From NCBI GenBank assembly GCA_009733715.1, contig WMKJ01000132.1, forward strand, positions 1 through 29,731: DNA of 29,731 nt. The letters are read 5' to 3'. Made by a program: the position numbers and the translations under genes. The stretch comes from Herpomyces periplanetae. Its lineage: Eukaryota > Ascomycota > Laboulbeniomycetes > Herpomycetales > Herpomycetaceae. The notes under the pieces were generated by a model that made no database searches, had not been told where the DNA came from, and saw nothing but the letters and a program-made list of their open reading frames with translations. Shown here piece after piece: positions 20,581 through 29,731 of this stretch. Every line of letters starts with the position of its first letter. Within the stretch, counting starts at the first letter, position 1.

Positions 20581-23500
20581 CAGCGCCTCAGTCATCCGGT
20601 CTTGGGTTAGTTGAAGTATAAGCAGGGAAAATGTAATTTACCATTATCGAAATCGTCATTGGAGGAATTGTATTCAATGAATATTCCGATAGTATAAAAT
20701 TAGGAAGACCCTAGAAACAAAACTAGTAGAAAGACCGTCAAGAACAATGCCGAAGTTTGGGGATTAAGTATAACTGTAATTAAGATGGTGTATGGTAAAA
20801 CATAAAGCTCTCTTTAGCAAGCAACTTAAATGCACAAAATAATGAACCCGAATGCTTCTGTATACCAACATAAAATATATATTGTACAAATATTTATCAA
20901 ACTTGTTTCCTTTTGGAAAAAACATCTTTGTGTTTGAGTTAATCTATGGTCACGAAATAATCTTTATAAATTCATGAATGAATTAATGAATTTTAATAAG
21001 CGCAAAACGAAGTGTTTTTTAAATATCTATTCATCTGAATATTTATTCATGTTGCGTGCTTTAAATAATCAGAAACGATTTATCTCAAGGGAGTACAAAT
21101 TTTTAGCTCTATGATACTGAAGCTATTAATGAACGAACTACGTGTATATTAGATAGATTATATTCATGAACAAAACGTAGTTTATGATTAGTTTCTCAAT
21201 ATATAATTTATCATATTTACTTATTGTTAAATATTATCACCAATAGTAATGGATACGCGATTAAAATGGATGATTTTATCAATACCTTCTCAATTTATAT
21301 ATACCTATGATACAACACTATATTTCTGAAGAGGGAACAAATACTGCTGTTTATCGATCTTTGAAGATCAACGGTAGAAATTCTTGGTAGACATACCAAA
21401 ACTCTAACCATTTACAGACAAAAACTTACGAGAAACTTGAATTTATTGATGAAGCATTATATTCAGCATTGAAGTTGGGCATATTAAAGCTTCATGCTGG
21501 ATATGAAGATGATAGGTGAGCTACAAGACTGTACAGTGTATATGTAAAGCAGGACAAGTGCCAGAAATGTTGTACTTACAATTCTTAAGAATATAGTAAA
21601 ATAGATTAACAATAATAGAAATATCAGGTAAGTGAGGAATGGGTGTCTAGAGAAAAAATTTAAAGATGGTGATAGTCAAAATAAAAAAATTGTAGCCCTT
21701 GAATATAACCTTTTCTTAGGAGTGTAATGGGCTAGTATAAATTTGGAAGAGACTCCAAAATCCAAAAAAATTATCTGCTAGTGGCAGCCAAACACAACAA
21801 ACTTCCCAGACAGGACTACAGCGAAAAATAGGTATAAAAAGGATCTTCAGTCATCACACAACATAGATTACTCCTAAACTATCATATGGAGTGTTCGTAT
21901 AAAGTTAGTGGACTAGAGGACATGGATCTTGACGTATATATGAAGAATATACATTTATCTTCAGATGAGGAATTTAATAAAAATTACTCGCCAGTGCAAT
22001 ATGTTTGCATACAAAAGGTTTAAGAGTAAAAGTTCAAAACTTTGAATCATGAATAATTACTCTACGAATGTCCTGGTTTTGAATAGAAAGTTAAGTTCTA
22101 CGAAAGAGATGAAATTCTGTATAGCCTGTCTGATCTGACCTTGGAATGCTATTAACTTTTAAAGTCTGACGGCTTTAAATTTCAGACATATATTAGGAAC
22201 TTTATTATATTGTCTTGAACATAAATTTATATTTAAGCCAAATGTTTTCATGCATCTCTAACATAAATACAATAGAGTAGGTACACGTGCACGGTGAGAA
22301 AAGATGCCCAACTTTCATAGATAGAGTTTACATCCATGACGATGAAGTCCAATCAAATCTTTGGAAATGTAGTCAGATTCATACCTGAATGGATTAGTTC
22401 AATAGATGAATGGGAATCATTTGAAAGGTTACAATCGCCAAATTCTGCTTAATTAATAAATTAAAAAATATGTACCCACAGGGTCCCGAATATGCTGAAA
22501 CGCAGAAATACTTATTTTGAAGACTTTGGGCTTAGGAGAGTAGTGCTCGGCATCATACGCTAAATCGACATAAATATGTTAGACATTATGTTACATGTTA
22601 AATCGTAAAGTTAGGTTAGGCTGGTTATATATTAGACTGTCAAAGTTGGAGAAAACAAGTTGGACTGAGAATTTTTATTTTCAAGAACTCTGGAGGTAAT
22701 TTGCAATACATGGAGACTGTTGGGCGCTCTCGAACATTCAGGTCAAAGAAAATACATTGACGCATTTGTTTAAGTCAATCATATTGTTTAGGAATTTTGT
22801 GCGAACAATTTTATTGTAGGTTAGGAAATAATGAGGTTCTGCAGTGTATTTTACATCATTCAATAAAGATTCTATTTGGGTAAATTTGGCGATTTTAGGC
22901 TAGGATAAAACCAAATTTACCTTGAAAACATCTGAGTGGAATAAGAAAGCGCATGAAAGTATGATTTCGGAGCAAATTAAGATACTGAACCGAAGGCCAG
23001 ATTTTCCGCTAAGCCAACCAATTGTTCAGTAAGGAATGATGAAAATTCCTCATTAGTTAGGGAAGTATCAACTTGGAAGGTAATGGATAATACATTGAAT
23101 TTCAAAACGATGAATTTTAACGTATTAATTTATGTAGAAACTGTATAGTAATTGTTGTGAAGATAATTAATGTTGTTAAGATTTTACGATTAAAACTTAT
23201 ATGGATGCGAAAAGGTCGAATTATCGGCCGGTATAGAGAATTGGATGTACAAGGGGATGCTTCTATATTAACGATTCAAATTAGAAAGATAGTACACTAC
23301 AATACATCAAACATTATACACATTATGGCTAACACTCTGGACTAGAGGGTTTTGGGTTAAGTATAGACAAGTTTAAATTAAGCAAATACAAGTGGACCAT
23401 AAAAATATTAACAATAAAAAAATTTTAGTTACATCAACAAAGAATGAACACATTATATAGTCAAAATGAATTTAGCCAGTTAGTTATGATGGAAGAAGTA

Positions 23501-23700
23501 TGAATATTGGGGCGGTTTGTGGAATAGTAAAGGGCAATATTGAAATTCTCCATAAGTTGGGGGAGAAAAGCCTATGAACTATTGGTAAATTAGCAAAGAG
23601 AAAAATTTAGGATGCCGGGACCAGGTGGGAAGTAGTGTTTAACGTCGTCAGCCCTATACGAATCGGGAGAGGACGACTTAGTAAATGGTTATTTTTCCGA
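20580..23700 (+). other. Purine-richer stretch with exon-like islands, no assigned gene
   Basis: The + strand here is richer in G and A than its neighbours. Two islands look exon-like. The first is 21419-21518, after CATTTACAG, reading TYEKLEFIDEALYSALKLG and ending at a textbook GATAG|GTGAGC-type donor. The second is 21886-22020, starting MECSYKVSGLEDMDLD and ending CIQKV before a stop. I recognise neither, and stops are frequent elsewhere at about the rate expected by chance. These could be fragments of an old gene or mobile element, or chance. Confidence 0.3.
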
Positions 23701-24568
23701 TTTGGGACTGTGCGATTGCAATTCCTCTTTCGCAAATAAAACTTTTTGCCCAAAAATTCAATCAATTATGTTCATGTAAAAATATCTTCAATTTGAGTCA
23801 AAACTGATAAAATTACTTCATGAACAGTTTTTCCCGTAGCAACTCTGCGTCAATGTGATTATCGGTATGTTATGCCTCCGTTTAATTTTCTTTCAAATTA
23901 AAATTCTTTAATCCTGCCATGTGTCATTAGGATGGTTACTATTGTTTTTTACGATTCGCCTGACAATAATTCATTCTATTGCTACTTATAATATATAAGG
24001 TAAAATGAAAAATTTCAAGGTTTGAATTTACATTAGAGGAAGTAAATGTCATTCACATTATTATGATAGTCGTAAAGTTATCATTTTACTTGGGGTAAAT
24101 AATTTCATAGAAAGTTTATTGGTCACGTTTGTATGCTATGGCCCAGTCAATTTTTCCTATTTACCAAAATTACGAAGACAATTTTACTCTGTTCATCGGA
24201 GTCCTCAGAGCTCATGTATAGATAATTTGCTGATTATATCCAAATTTAAATGAAAATAGTTATTTTATCCGATATAATTCATGGGCATGCAAACATTTTA
24301 TTGCCCAAAACCGTACTGTAGAAATTACCATGCACACAATAGTAACGTAGCTATAGTTGCAATTTAGTTTGAATTTTATTTTATTACCCTAGAGTGTAGT
24401 TTACGATGTTCAATTACTATAATATCTTTGAGATTCCCTTTACAAAAAGGACTAACTTCACATATAAGCATATCTAATTCTCCCTTTTGAAATTTTCCAT
24501 ATTTATACTTCTTTTAAAGCATCTACATAACAGACAAATTTATCAAGGCTAAACATAGTATTTATTCA
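23700..24568 (+). other. Upstream region of P6, no gene seen
   Basis: This is AT-rich sequence. The upstream block and inverted repeat seen before P1 and P4 were looked for and not found. Confidence 0.35.
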
Positions 24569-24584
24569 TGACAGCCCTACAATG

Positions 24585-25375
24585 TTAAGCCATGTACTTT
24601 AGGTATAATAATTTTAATATTCAAGACATTTGCTTGGAGTAAATGGACATATCACGACATCACTCTTGTGGTAACACAACTTGAGCCAAACACAGATAAA
24701 TATTATTTCTCTGTTAATGATGTCTTACCTGATCGTAATCTCAAATACTTGGCAATTAATAAATGTGCATACAAAAATATTTAACATAGCATTAGCAATA
24801 CTAAAGTAAACTTTGAAAATATCTTTAGACAATAGTTAACAAACCAATGCTACCACTTAAAAACCTTTGTGACCGATGCAACCATTGTATTCTCATAAAT
24901 ATATCAGAGAATTTCATTTATCATTATGAGAACTCTTAGCATATATTTAATGATTTTACCAGTAAAGTAGAACTACTACCGAAACTTTAAATGCAAAATC
25001 GCGCGGAAATGAAACTTTATTATTAAAAGTGACCTTGTTGGGAAATGAACGGCCCGCAATATTTAAAACAGATGATCAACACGAACATTATCTTTTTCCT
25101 TACTCTTTAGAATATTTTAAGCTTCTGTTTCCGACTAAAGAAAAATATATTGGGGAAATGTCTGTCACTACGCTACCTCTAAGCAATCCAAAATCAACAG
25201 ATCATGTCGTATACGCGCATTCGGATCAATTTCTGACCCTAGAATATATTTATCAATTTAACTGAGGGAACAAGGGTGAATTATTGCCATTGAAATATAT
25301 ACAGACGTACACTTCTCGGAACCATGTTTCTTTAGGTCAAAATCCAAAAGTAATCATTCTGATCTAAATTCCGTG
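24585..25375 (+). pseudogene. P6: decayed, divergent three-exon copy
   Basis: Exon 1 (about 24585-24764) reads CTLGIIILIFKTFAW, SKWTYHD and DKYYFSV where P1 has IFLLVKFAFG, RWTFDD and HWYRFVY. No ATG lies in frame, and the end drifts to a weak GTGCAT. Exon 2 (24829-24925, after TTTAG) is 97 bases, the same as in P3, and reads LPLKNLCDRCNHC and ENFIYH. It ends T|ATGAGA where P2 has T|GTGAGT, so the donor GT is gone. Exon 3 (from 25030, after AAAAG) is in the family phase and reads TLLGNERPAIF with a Y-I-G-E-M-S run. It meets a TGA at 25263, but family resemblance goes on in the same frame to QNPKVI (P3: QNLKVTG). No start codon, a lost donor and an early stop mark it as a pseudogene, older than P4. 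Confidence 0.6.
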
Positions 25376-25507
25376 GACTGGCCCTTTGTTTCAATGACAT
25401 CGATTTTAATATCAAATGTAAATTAACGCATACAAATCACAACTTGATCTTAAATTATCATTAAGAAAATTTCTTTAAAGTATTATTCATAAAAGACGCA
25501 ATTTTCA

Positions 25508-25642
25508 GGCAAACTACACGAATATTTAAAAAGAGACCTCACGGAGAACAGGAGAGGAAGTAATGCGCGCAAAAACGAGCTTCGCTGTAGCCAACCGATG
25601 AAAAAATTGAATTGTATGCAAAGTTCCACTTGTCAAGTTTGC
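25508..25642 (+). pseudogene. Cys-rich stretch, possibly a worn PSI/plexin repeat
   Basis: After ATTTTCAG (acceptor-like) a frame reads KLHEYLKRDLTENRRGSNAR, then LRCSQPMKKLNCMQSSTCQV and C before a stop. The close set of four Cys with C-x-x-C recalls the PSI (plexin) repeat of PLXDC proteins. However, in those proteins the PSI repeat follows the nidogen-like module, whereas here it precedes the 25716 stretch, which weakens the reading. The opposite-strand open frame 25539-25751 covers the same bases. Confidence 0.25.
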
Positions 25643-25715
25643 TAATACCAGGACAAAAAAAGACTTTGAGGAACATACACAATATAGATGCAGTTCTAAG
25701 TTTATACAGTGAAAG

Positions 25716-25898
25716 ATGGTAAATGAAGTTCCTTTCTTCTATGCCTACCATTGCCCGATTGAGCCCAATCTCTATAATCAGCCTCTATATGTATCTATGG
25801 GTGTAGGCTCAACATTTGGGAGCAATGGTTTTCCGCATTACGCAAAAAATTATTTTAATAATTGTTTTATATCAACATCTTCTTTTCCCACACGGTAA
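25716..25898 (+). CDS. Candidate late exon NLYNQPLYVSMGVG
   Basis: ATG at 25716, seven bases after an acceptor-like TTTATACAG, opens a frame reading MVNEVPFFYAYHCPIEPNLY, then NQPLYVSMGVGSTFGSNGF, with the stop at 25896. It resembles the 5281-5466 frame (TIYNGKLLGINVGVRVID) and the 3620-3808 frame (PPLYLSITHG). If so, it is the late nidogen-like exon of the P6 unit. No donor was identified, so it may be an end fragment. Confidence 0.35.
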   Translation: MVNEVPFFYAYHCPIEPNLYNQPLYVSMGVGSTFGSNGFPHYAKNYFNNCFISTSSFPTR

Positions 25899-25929
25899 TA
25901 TTTTGTATTGTTTTTAGTCTCAATTATGT

Positions 25930-26240
25930 ATATATTTGTCTTCGTAAATAAAGTTGAATAATCGATCACGTGCATGAATCTGTACGTGATTCGACCTAAG
26001 TTTTCTCAAAATGTTTTTCAAGCGCCAGATGCGTAAATTATTTTATGAGTTTTGATCACAATCAGTTACTCGTTGAAAATTGTCGCAGAGTAACTCCGCA
26101 ATAAGCATACTCTACTGCTATTATTATCTTGGTCTTACTACTGTTGGCAATTATTCAAAGCTTTTCTCATGTACGTAGGTGACCGCAGGTAGATAATACA
26201 CAAATAACAAGGTTTATACACTACTCATCGAATGAGAACT
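25930..26240 (+). other. Spacer, nothing recognised
   Basis: AT-rich spacer between the last + strand family piece and the candidate minus-strand exon. AATAAA at 25947-25952, just after a T-rich stretch, could be a polyadenylation signal for a + strand transcript of the P6 unit. Confidence 0.3.
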
Positions 26241-26247
26241 AACTTAC

Positions 26248-26468
26248 CAGCTAGCCGATGCTGCACCGGTATTTATTCCGTCAAAAATATTCATGCATGG
26301 GGGAGCCAAAAATTGTCTCTGCAATTGTGCATGAATAGCTTCCAAGCACCCGTCTTCTAAAGCAGTTAGTTTCATGATGGTTTGCGCTAAGCATATGGTA
26401 ACGAGGAGGGATGAATAGTCTCCCGGCAATATCAGGTAACATAGCGAGCCAAGCGCCAATTGTCTTGG
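26248..26468 (-). CDS. Unrecognised candidate exon on the minus strand
   Basis: On the minus strand AACCCAG (acceptor-like) ends at 26469, and a textbook donor TG|GTAAGT follows 26248. Between them 73 codons are open: QLALGSLCYLILPGDYSSLL, then TICLAQTIMKLTALEDGCLE, then QLQRQFLAPPC and FDGINTGAASASW. The stretch is richer in GC than its surroundings and its amino-acid make-up looks like a globular protein. I do not recognise it. The reversed base skew to the right (27.2-29.6 kb) would fit a minus-strand transcription unit entering from that side. It could also be a piece of an old mobile element. Confidence 0.35.
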
Positions 26469-27240
26469 CTGGGTTTTAAATCGCCATTACTTGACAATGC
26501 TTTCAGTTAGATTGTGTTGTCATGACTTCTGAATATTTCTCAAAATACACTAAATTTTTCGACGAGCATTGCAGCTACCAATACTTGGGGATAATCGAAT
26601 TGCAATTGTCCCGCCTTTCGGGATAACCATAAGGGCACTTATGTTGTTTGCATGTATCACGTTGGAGCAGCACTTCTTGATAGGCTGAAGCTACAGTTAA
26701 TTGATGGGCTAATCTCAAGGAAGGGGAAAGGGCTTAGACTGGGAATACGAAGCAGAAGCATGTGAAGCTTTTAACGTCATAAATTTAGTATTAAAACTAG
26801 TTTGGATGTTCTAAATGCTTTGACATTCAGGGATCAATCTTGTATTACACGCCTCACGAATAATTAATTGTATTTATATATGGTTAATGCACTCCAGTCG
26901 AGGTACTTTTCGTCATGTGATTGGCAGACGTTAACAGGAGTGTCCAGTGATTAGTGAATTGTCATCATCTATATGCTCTGGTTGAGAAAATAATAATCGA
27001 AATTCGTAGTTGAAGCATCATTTGCTACTTTATATTAATTTTTGCCTTGTTTTACCAAGTAATCTACACCAAAATCAAAAGTTGAGTATAAAATGATGCC
27101 GGTTCAGATAGCTCCCCAAGCTGGTGGCCATACCGTATGAATGATACTACAGAGATCCATCATCCGAGTAATAGCATTACGTATTAGGAAACATAAGACT
27201 TTGTCTCAGCACTCATTCTGCATCATAACCTGCGAATTTC
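26469..27240. other. Mixed-composition spacer, no gene recognised
   Basis: This stretch is somewhat richer in G and C than the family array. It contains a small perfect stem TCCCG-CCTTT-CGGGA at 26609-26623. The strand skew flips near its right end. No coding sequence or known repeat is recognised. Confidence 0.35.
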
Positions 27241-29640
27241 CATCAGAGCAAATTTTACGAACATTTTTAATACGAATAATCCTCGGATATTAAAATTAAA
27301 CATAAATATCTCAAAACTTTTGGCCTTATTAAACACATAACAGTTAAATGACCGTAAGGTCTCGCAACAGATTTACTAACACATTTTCTACAACTACCTA
27401 GGCAATTAAATTTATAAACATTCGTTGCTAGATTATACTTTCCAAACCATACGCGAAATCCTACGAAATACCGTTGCCATCCAGTTTCGAAGAGTAAATC
27501 GAAGAATAGAATTCGACGGCGCTGGAACCCATAAAATTGCTCCTAACAGAGTATAAAATAACATCACACCACCACTCCTGTCCCTCCGCGAACTGACAAT
27601 ATATTAATTTTCACTAAAACATGTTTAGACTACACAAAGGGAATATCTTGCGGTATACCGCCTTTAACTGCATATGATCTGTACAATATTCAATACGATA
27701 AAGCCACATGTATAATTAGAATATTTCAGTTCTAGAAAAAAAACTACGTCAAAAACCTAGATAGTCTCAAACCCGTCAACTTCATCATTCAACATATACT
27801 AGTTTCCTCAAATTGAATTTTGAACCACTTACATAATATAACACATCGAAGCCTGCATTCAGTCAAGTACGAAGGCTCGAACAGCACAATTTAAACAAAA
27901 ACGACGAAAACAACAAGAGTAAAACATTAATATGATACCACCTCAGAACACATAATAATAATGTGTCACGCCAAAAAATACAAATAAACAACTAATCAAA
28001 TTCAAAGATGACGAAGAACAGAAAAAAACCACGAAGACAACCAATCATCTATTCTAGAACACGAAGGAACACGTCCACATACGTCCATAATCATACAAAC
28101 ATAAAAAAAAATATAAAAACTATAATGCAACATGCAAAATCCAATATTTTTTAATCAAAAAATAAATTCGGATTGAAATACAAAACTTACATATTTCAAA
28201 TATAAAAAGATTAAACAATGTAGAAAGATATGTCCACTAACATAAACATGAAAAAAAAAATTTATAAATATTAAGCTTTTCTTCAAAGTAAAAATAAAAT
28301 TAAGATAAAAAGCCAAAAAAAAACAAAAAAAGTGAAAAATTATAGAAATAAGAACATTAAATTCAAAATGATAAAAATCAGCATTCAATAACATATCAAA
28401 AATATAAAATATCACCCCACATATAAAAATAAAATAATAAGTAAACTAACATGTAACAGAACCATCTAGAAAAATAAATATGTAAATGTATAAAACTAAA
28501 AAAAATCTAATAAAGAAAAAAATAAAAATAAACCAAGAAAGCTTCCAATAAAATATAAAAAACAATACAAATCGTAAAAAATTATAAGTTCATCATAAGT
28601 AATAATAATGTAAGACATAAAAAACATTATAAACCCTTGCGGCCTAACTACACGCAAAAATTTTCAAAATATACAAAAACCTTAACAAATATATATTAAC
28701 AAAATATACAAAAGTATCTCATATCAACTAACCAAAACGAAGATTCTGAGCGTATAATAAACAAATATAAAATTTTTTTAAATAAGGGTAATAAATTAAA
28801 TCCGTGTAAGATGAATTTCAATGAAAAAATAACCAAAAAAAAACAACGATTCAAAGAACAAAATACGAAAATAACTTAAATCAAAAACTTAAGAACTAAA
28901 CACATTCAAAATTGAACTACATTAGATGAATTCAAATAAATTAAAAAAACATATAACTAAAAAATGACCAACCAAAACTAAAAATAAACTTACTATAAAC
29001 ATATATGGATTACCAGGTAGAAAAAAAAAAAAAAGTACACATATGTTAAAAAATAAAAATTTTTCAAATTGAAATGGTTTCAATGAAAAAAAACTTTATC
29101 ATAAAGACGGACATAATAAAACAGAAAACAAATTATGGCCGTAAGCTTTGCCAACAAAAATTCGCTGAAACGAGAAACAATATAAAAAACAAAAAAAAAA
29201 ATTAAAATATTTAAATTAAAATTATGAACATATCAAAATCCATTCATAAGGAAATTTACGAAAACAATACACTAATAAATATGTGAATTATAACCAATTT
29301 AAAGACATGTTTAAAAAAAAAACACAGAAAAGGGTTAATGAAAATTTCAAAAATTAACAATTAAGTATAAACGCAAAAATGTCATAGAAAGGTTATAAAA
29401 ATACTTAATAAAATAAAAATTCTAAAAATTGCAAATAACAATATCTATTATATAATAAATATTTTTATATAAACACTTAAATATTCAAAAATTAATAAAT
29501 ATTTAAAAATAGATATTATATTACGAATAAACAATTGTCTAAAAAATACTAAATCAAGATAATGTTCAAAATAATAGTAAATAAAACTCTAAAAGTTAAA
29601 AGATACAAAACTATAACAACACAAAATTAAAGATATTTAC
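27240..29640. repeat. A/C-skewed low-complexity tract
   Basis: The + strand is dominated by A, with C exceeding G. In the line 28021-28080 I count 28 A, 16 C, 8 G and 8 T. Runs of A (for example around 29020) and AT-only words are frequent and no fixed period is visible. The left 26 kb is T-leaning on the + strand, so the skew reverses. An 86-codon minus-strand open frame (28155-28415) is a by-product, being almost all F, I, L, Y and K. The tract could be a long intron or untranslated part of a minus-strand transcript, or a low-complexity expansion. Confidence 0.6.
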
Positions 29641-29685
29641 ATATGTAACATCCTTCGAACAGTATTTAAAATTGCTGCGTTCGGA

Positions 29686-29693
29686 TATATAAG
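29686..29693 (+). promoter_or_regulatory. TATA-like box TATATAAG
   Basis: The first base of this TATATAAG lies 19 bases before an ATG in an abruptly GC-rich context (GCGTTCGG before, AGGCGGCG after). The distance is short for a TATA box with a separate 5' leader, so the box may drive a transcript that begins near or after this ATG. Only its wording and the change in composition support it. Confidence 0.25.
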
Positions 29694-29704
29694 AGGCGGC
29701 GAAG

Positions 29705-29731
29705 ATGGACGGTCGGGTGGTGTTGGAAGTT
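29705..29731 (+). CDS. Possible start of a gene running off the right edge
   Basis: The ATG at 29705 has A at -3 and G at +4, a favourable context, and opens MDGRVVLEV in nine GC-rich codons to the last base. Composition differs sharply from the 2.4 kb to its left. Nine codons are too few to name a product, and the GC-rich end could equally be a mobile-element edge. Confidence 0.25.

Noticed and set aside
20581-23460. One + strand frame with long coding-like stretches broken by many stops, as if stops were read as amino acids
   Set aside because: Stops occur at roughly the rate expected for this base composition, and P1-P3 use ordinary stops, so an unusual code is not supported.
25539-25751. 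Minus-strand frame reading KWNFAYNSIFSS, like P2 QWYHFAYNSSLF
   Set aside because: The likeness is limited to about ten residues, there is no second exon or donor in place, and the opposite strand holds better family candidates. Probably chance.
28155-28415. 86-codon minus-strand open frame
   Set aside because: Its translation is nearly all F, I, L, Y and K, as expected from an A-rich tract read backwards. It has no motif or splice support.
1-29731. Search by eye for tRNA or rRNA genes, CRISPR arrays, LTR elements, reverse transcriptase or transposase motifs
   Set aside because: None was recognised. Old, heavily worn mobile elements in the gene-poor stretches cannot be excluded by eye.

Overview
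The window is AT-rich, intron-bearing eukaryotic DNA with low gene density. Three open genes and at least three decayed relatives lie head to tail on the + strand, all members of one secreted-protein family. Their introns near the start are very small (58-73 bases), the DNA is AT-rich, and the proteins look like the egg protein CP391S / plexin-domain-containing (PLXDC, TEM7-like) family as I remember it from schistosomes. A blood fluke (Schistosomatidae) or a related trematode is therefore the best guess. Both organism and family name come from memory and pattern, not from a search.

Layout: 0-0.9 kb is flank sequence of the repeat unit. At 0.93-1.31 kb are two downstream-type exons, probably of a copy whose start lies off the left edge. 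P1 is at 2.61-3.47 kb (open), P2 at 6.66-7.49 kb (open), P3 at 9.93-10.75 kb (open), P4 at 13.16-13.94 kb (decayed), P5 at about 16.98-17.28 kb (heavily decayed) and P6 at 24.59-25.37 kb (decayed). Between them lie downstream-type exon remnants (3.62, 5.0, 5.28, 15.7, 16.1 and 25.5-25.9 kb) and flank blocks that recur in the same order. These show that the locus grew by tandem duplication of a unit of roughly 3.2-4.8 kb that carried a whole gene neighbourhood.

Each of P1, P2 and P3 is read from three exons with identical intron phases: a signal-peptide exon, a 97-100 base exon with a Cys pair, and a roughly 135-140 codon exon with a GC motif and a DFSR[PA]Y[YF]F motif. The predicted products are about 229-239 residues long. 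An inverted repeat, ATTAGGAAAT...ATTTCCTAAT, lies 706 bases before P1 and 708 bases before P4, and a worn version about 690 bases before P2.

From about 17.3 to 24.5 kb I recognise nothing with confidence, only a few exon-like islands. At 26.25-26.47 kb a possible exon lies on the minus strand. From about 27.2 to 29.64 kb the + strand becomes strongly A- and C-rich, the opposite skew to the left part, which fits transcription from the minus strand or a strand-asymmetric low-complexity tract. The last 60 or so bases turn abruptly GC-rich, with a TATA-like box and an ATG whose frame runs off the window.
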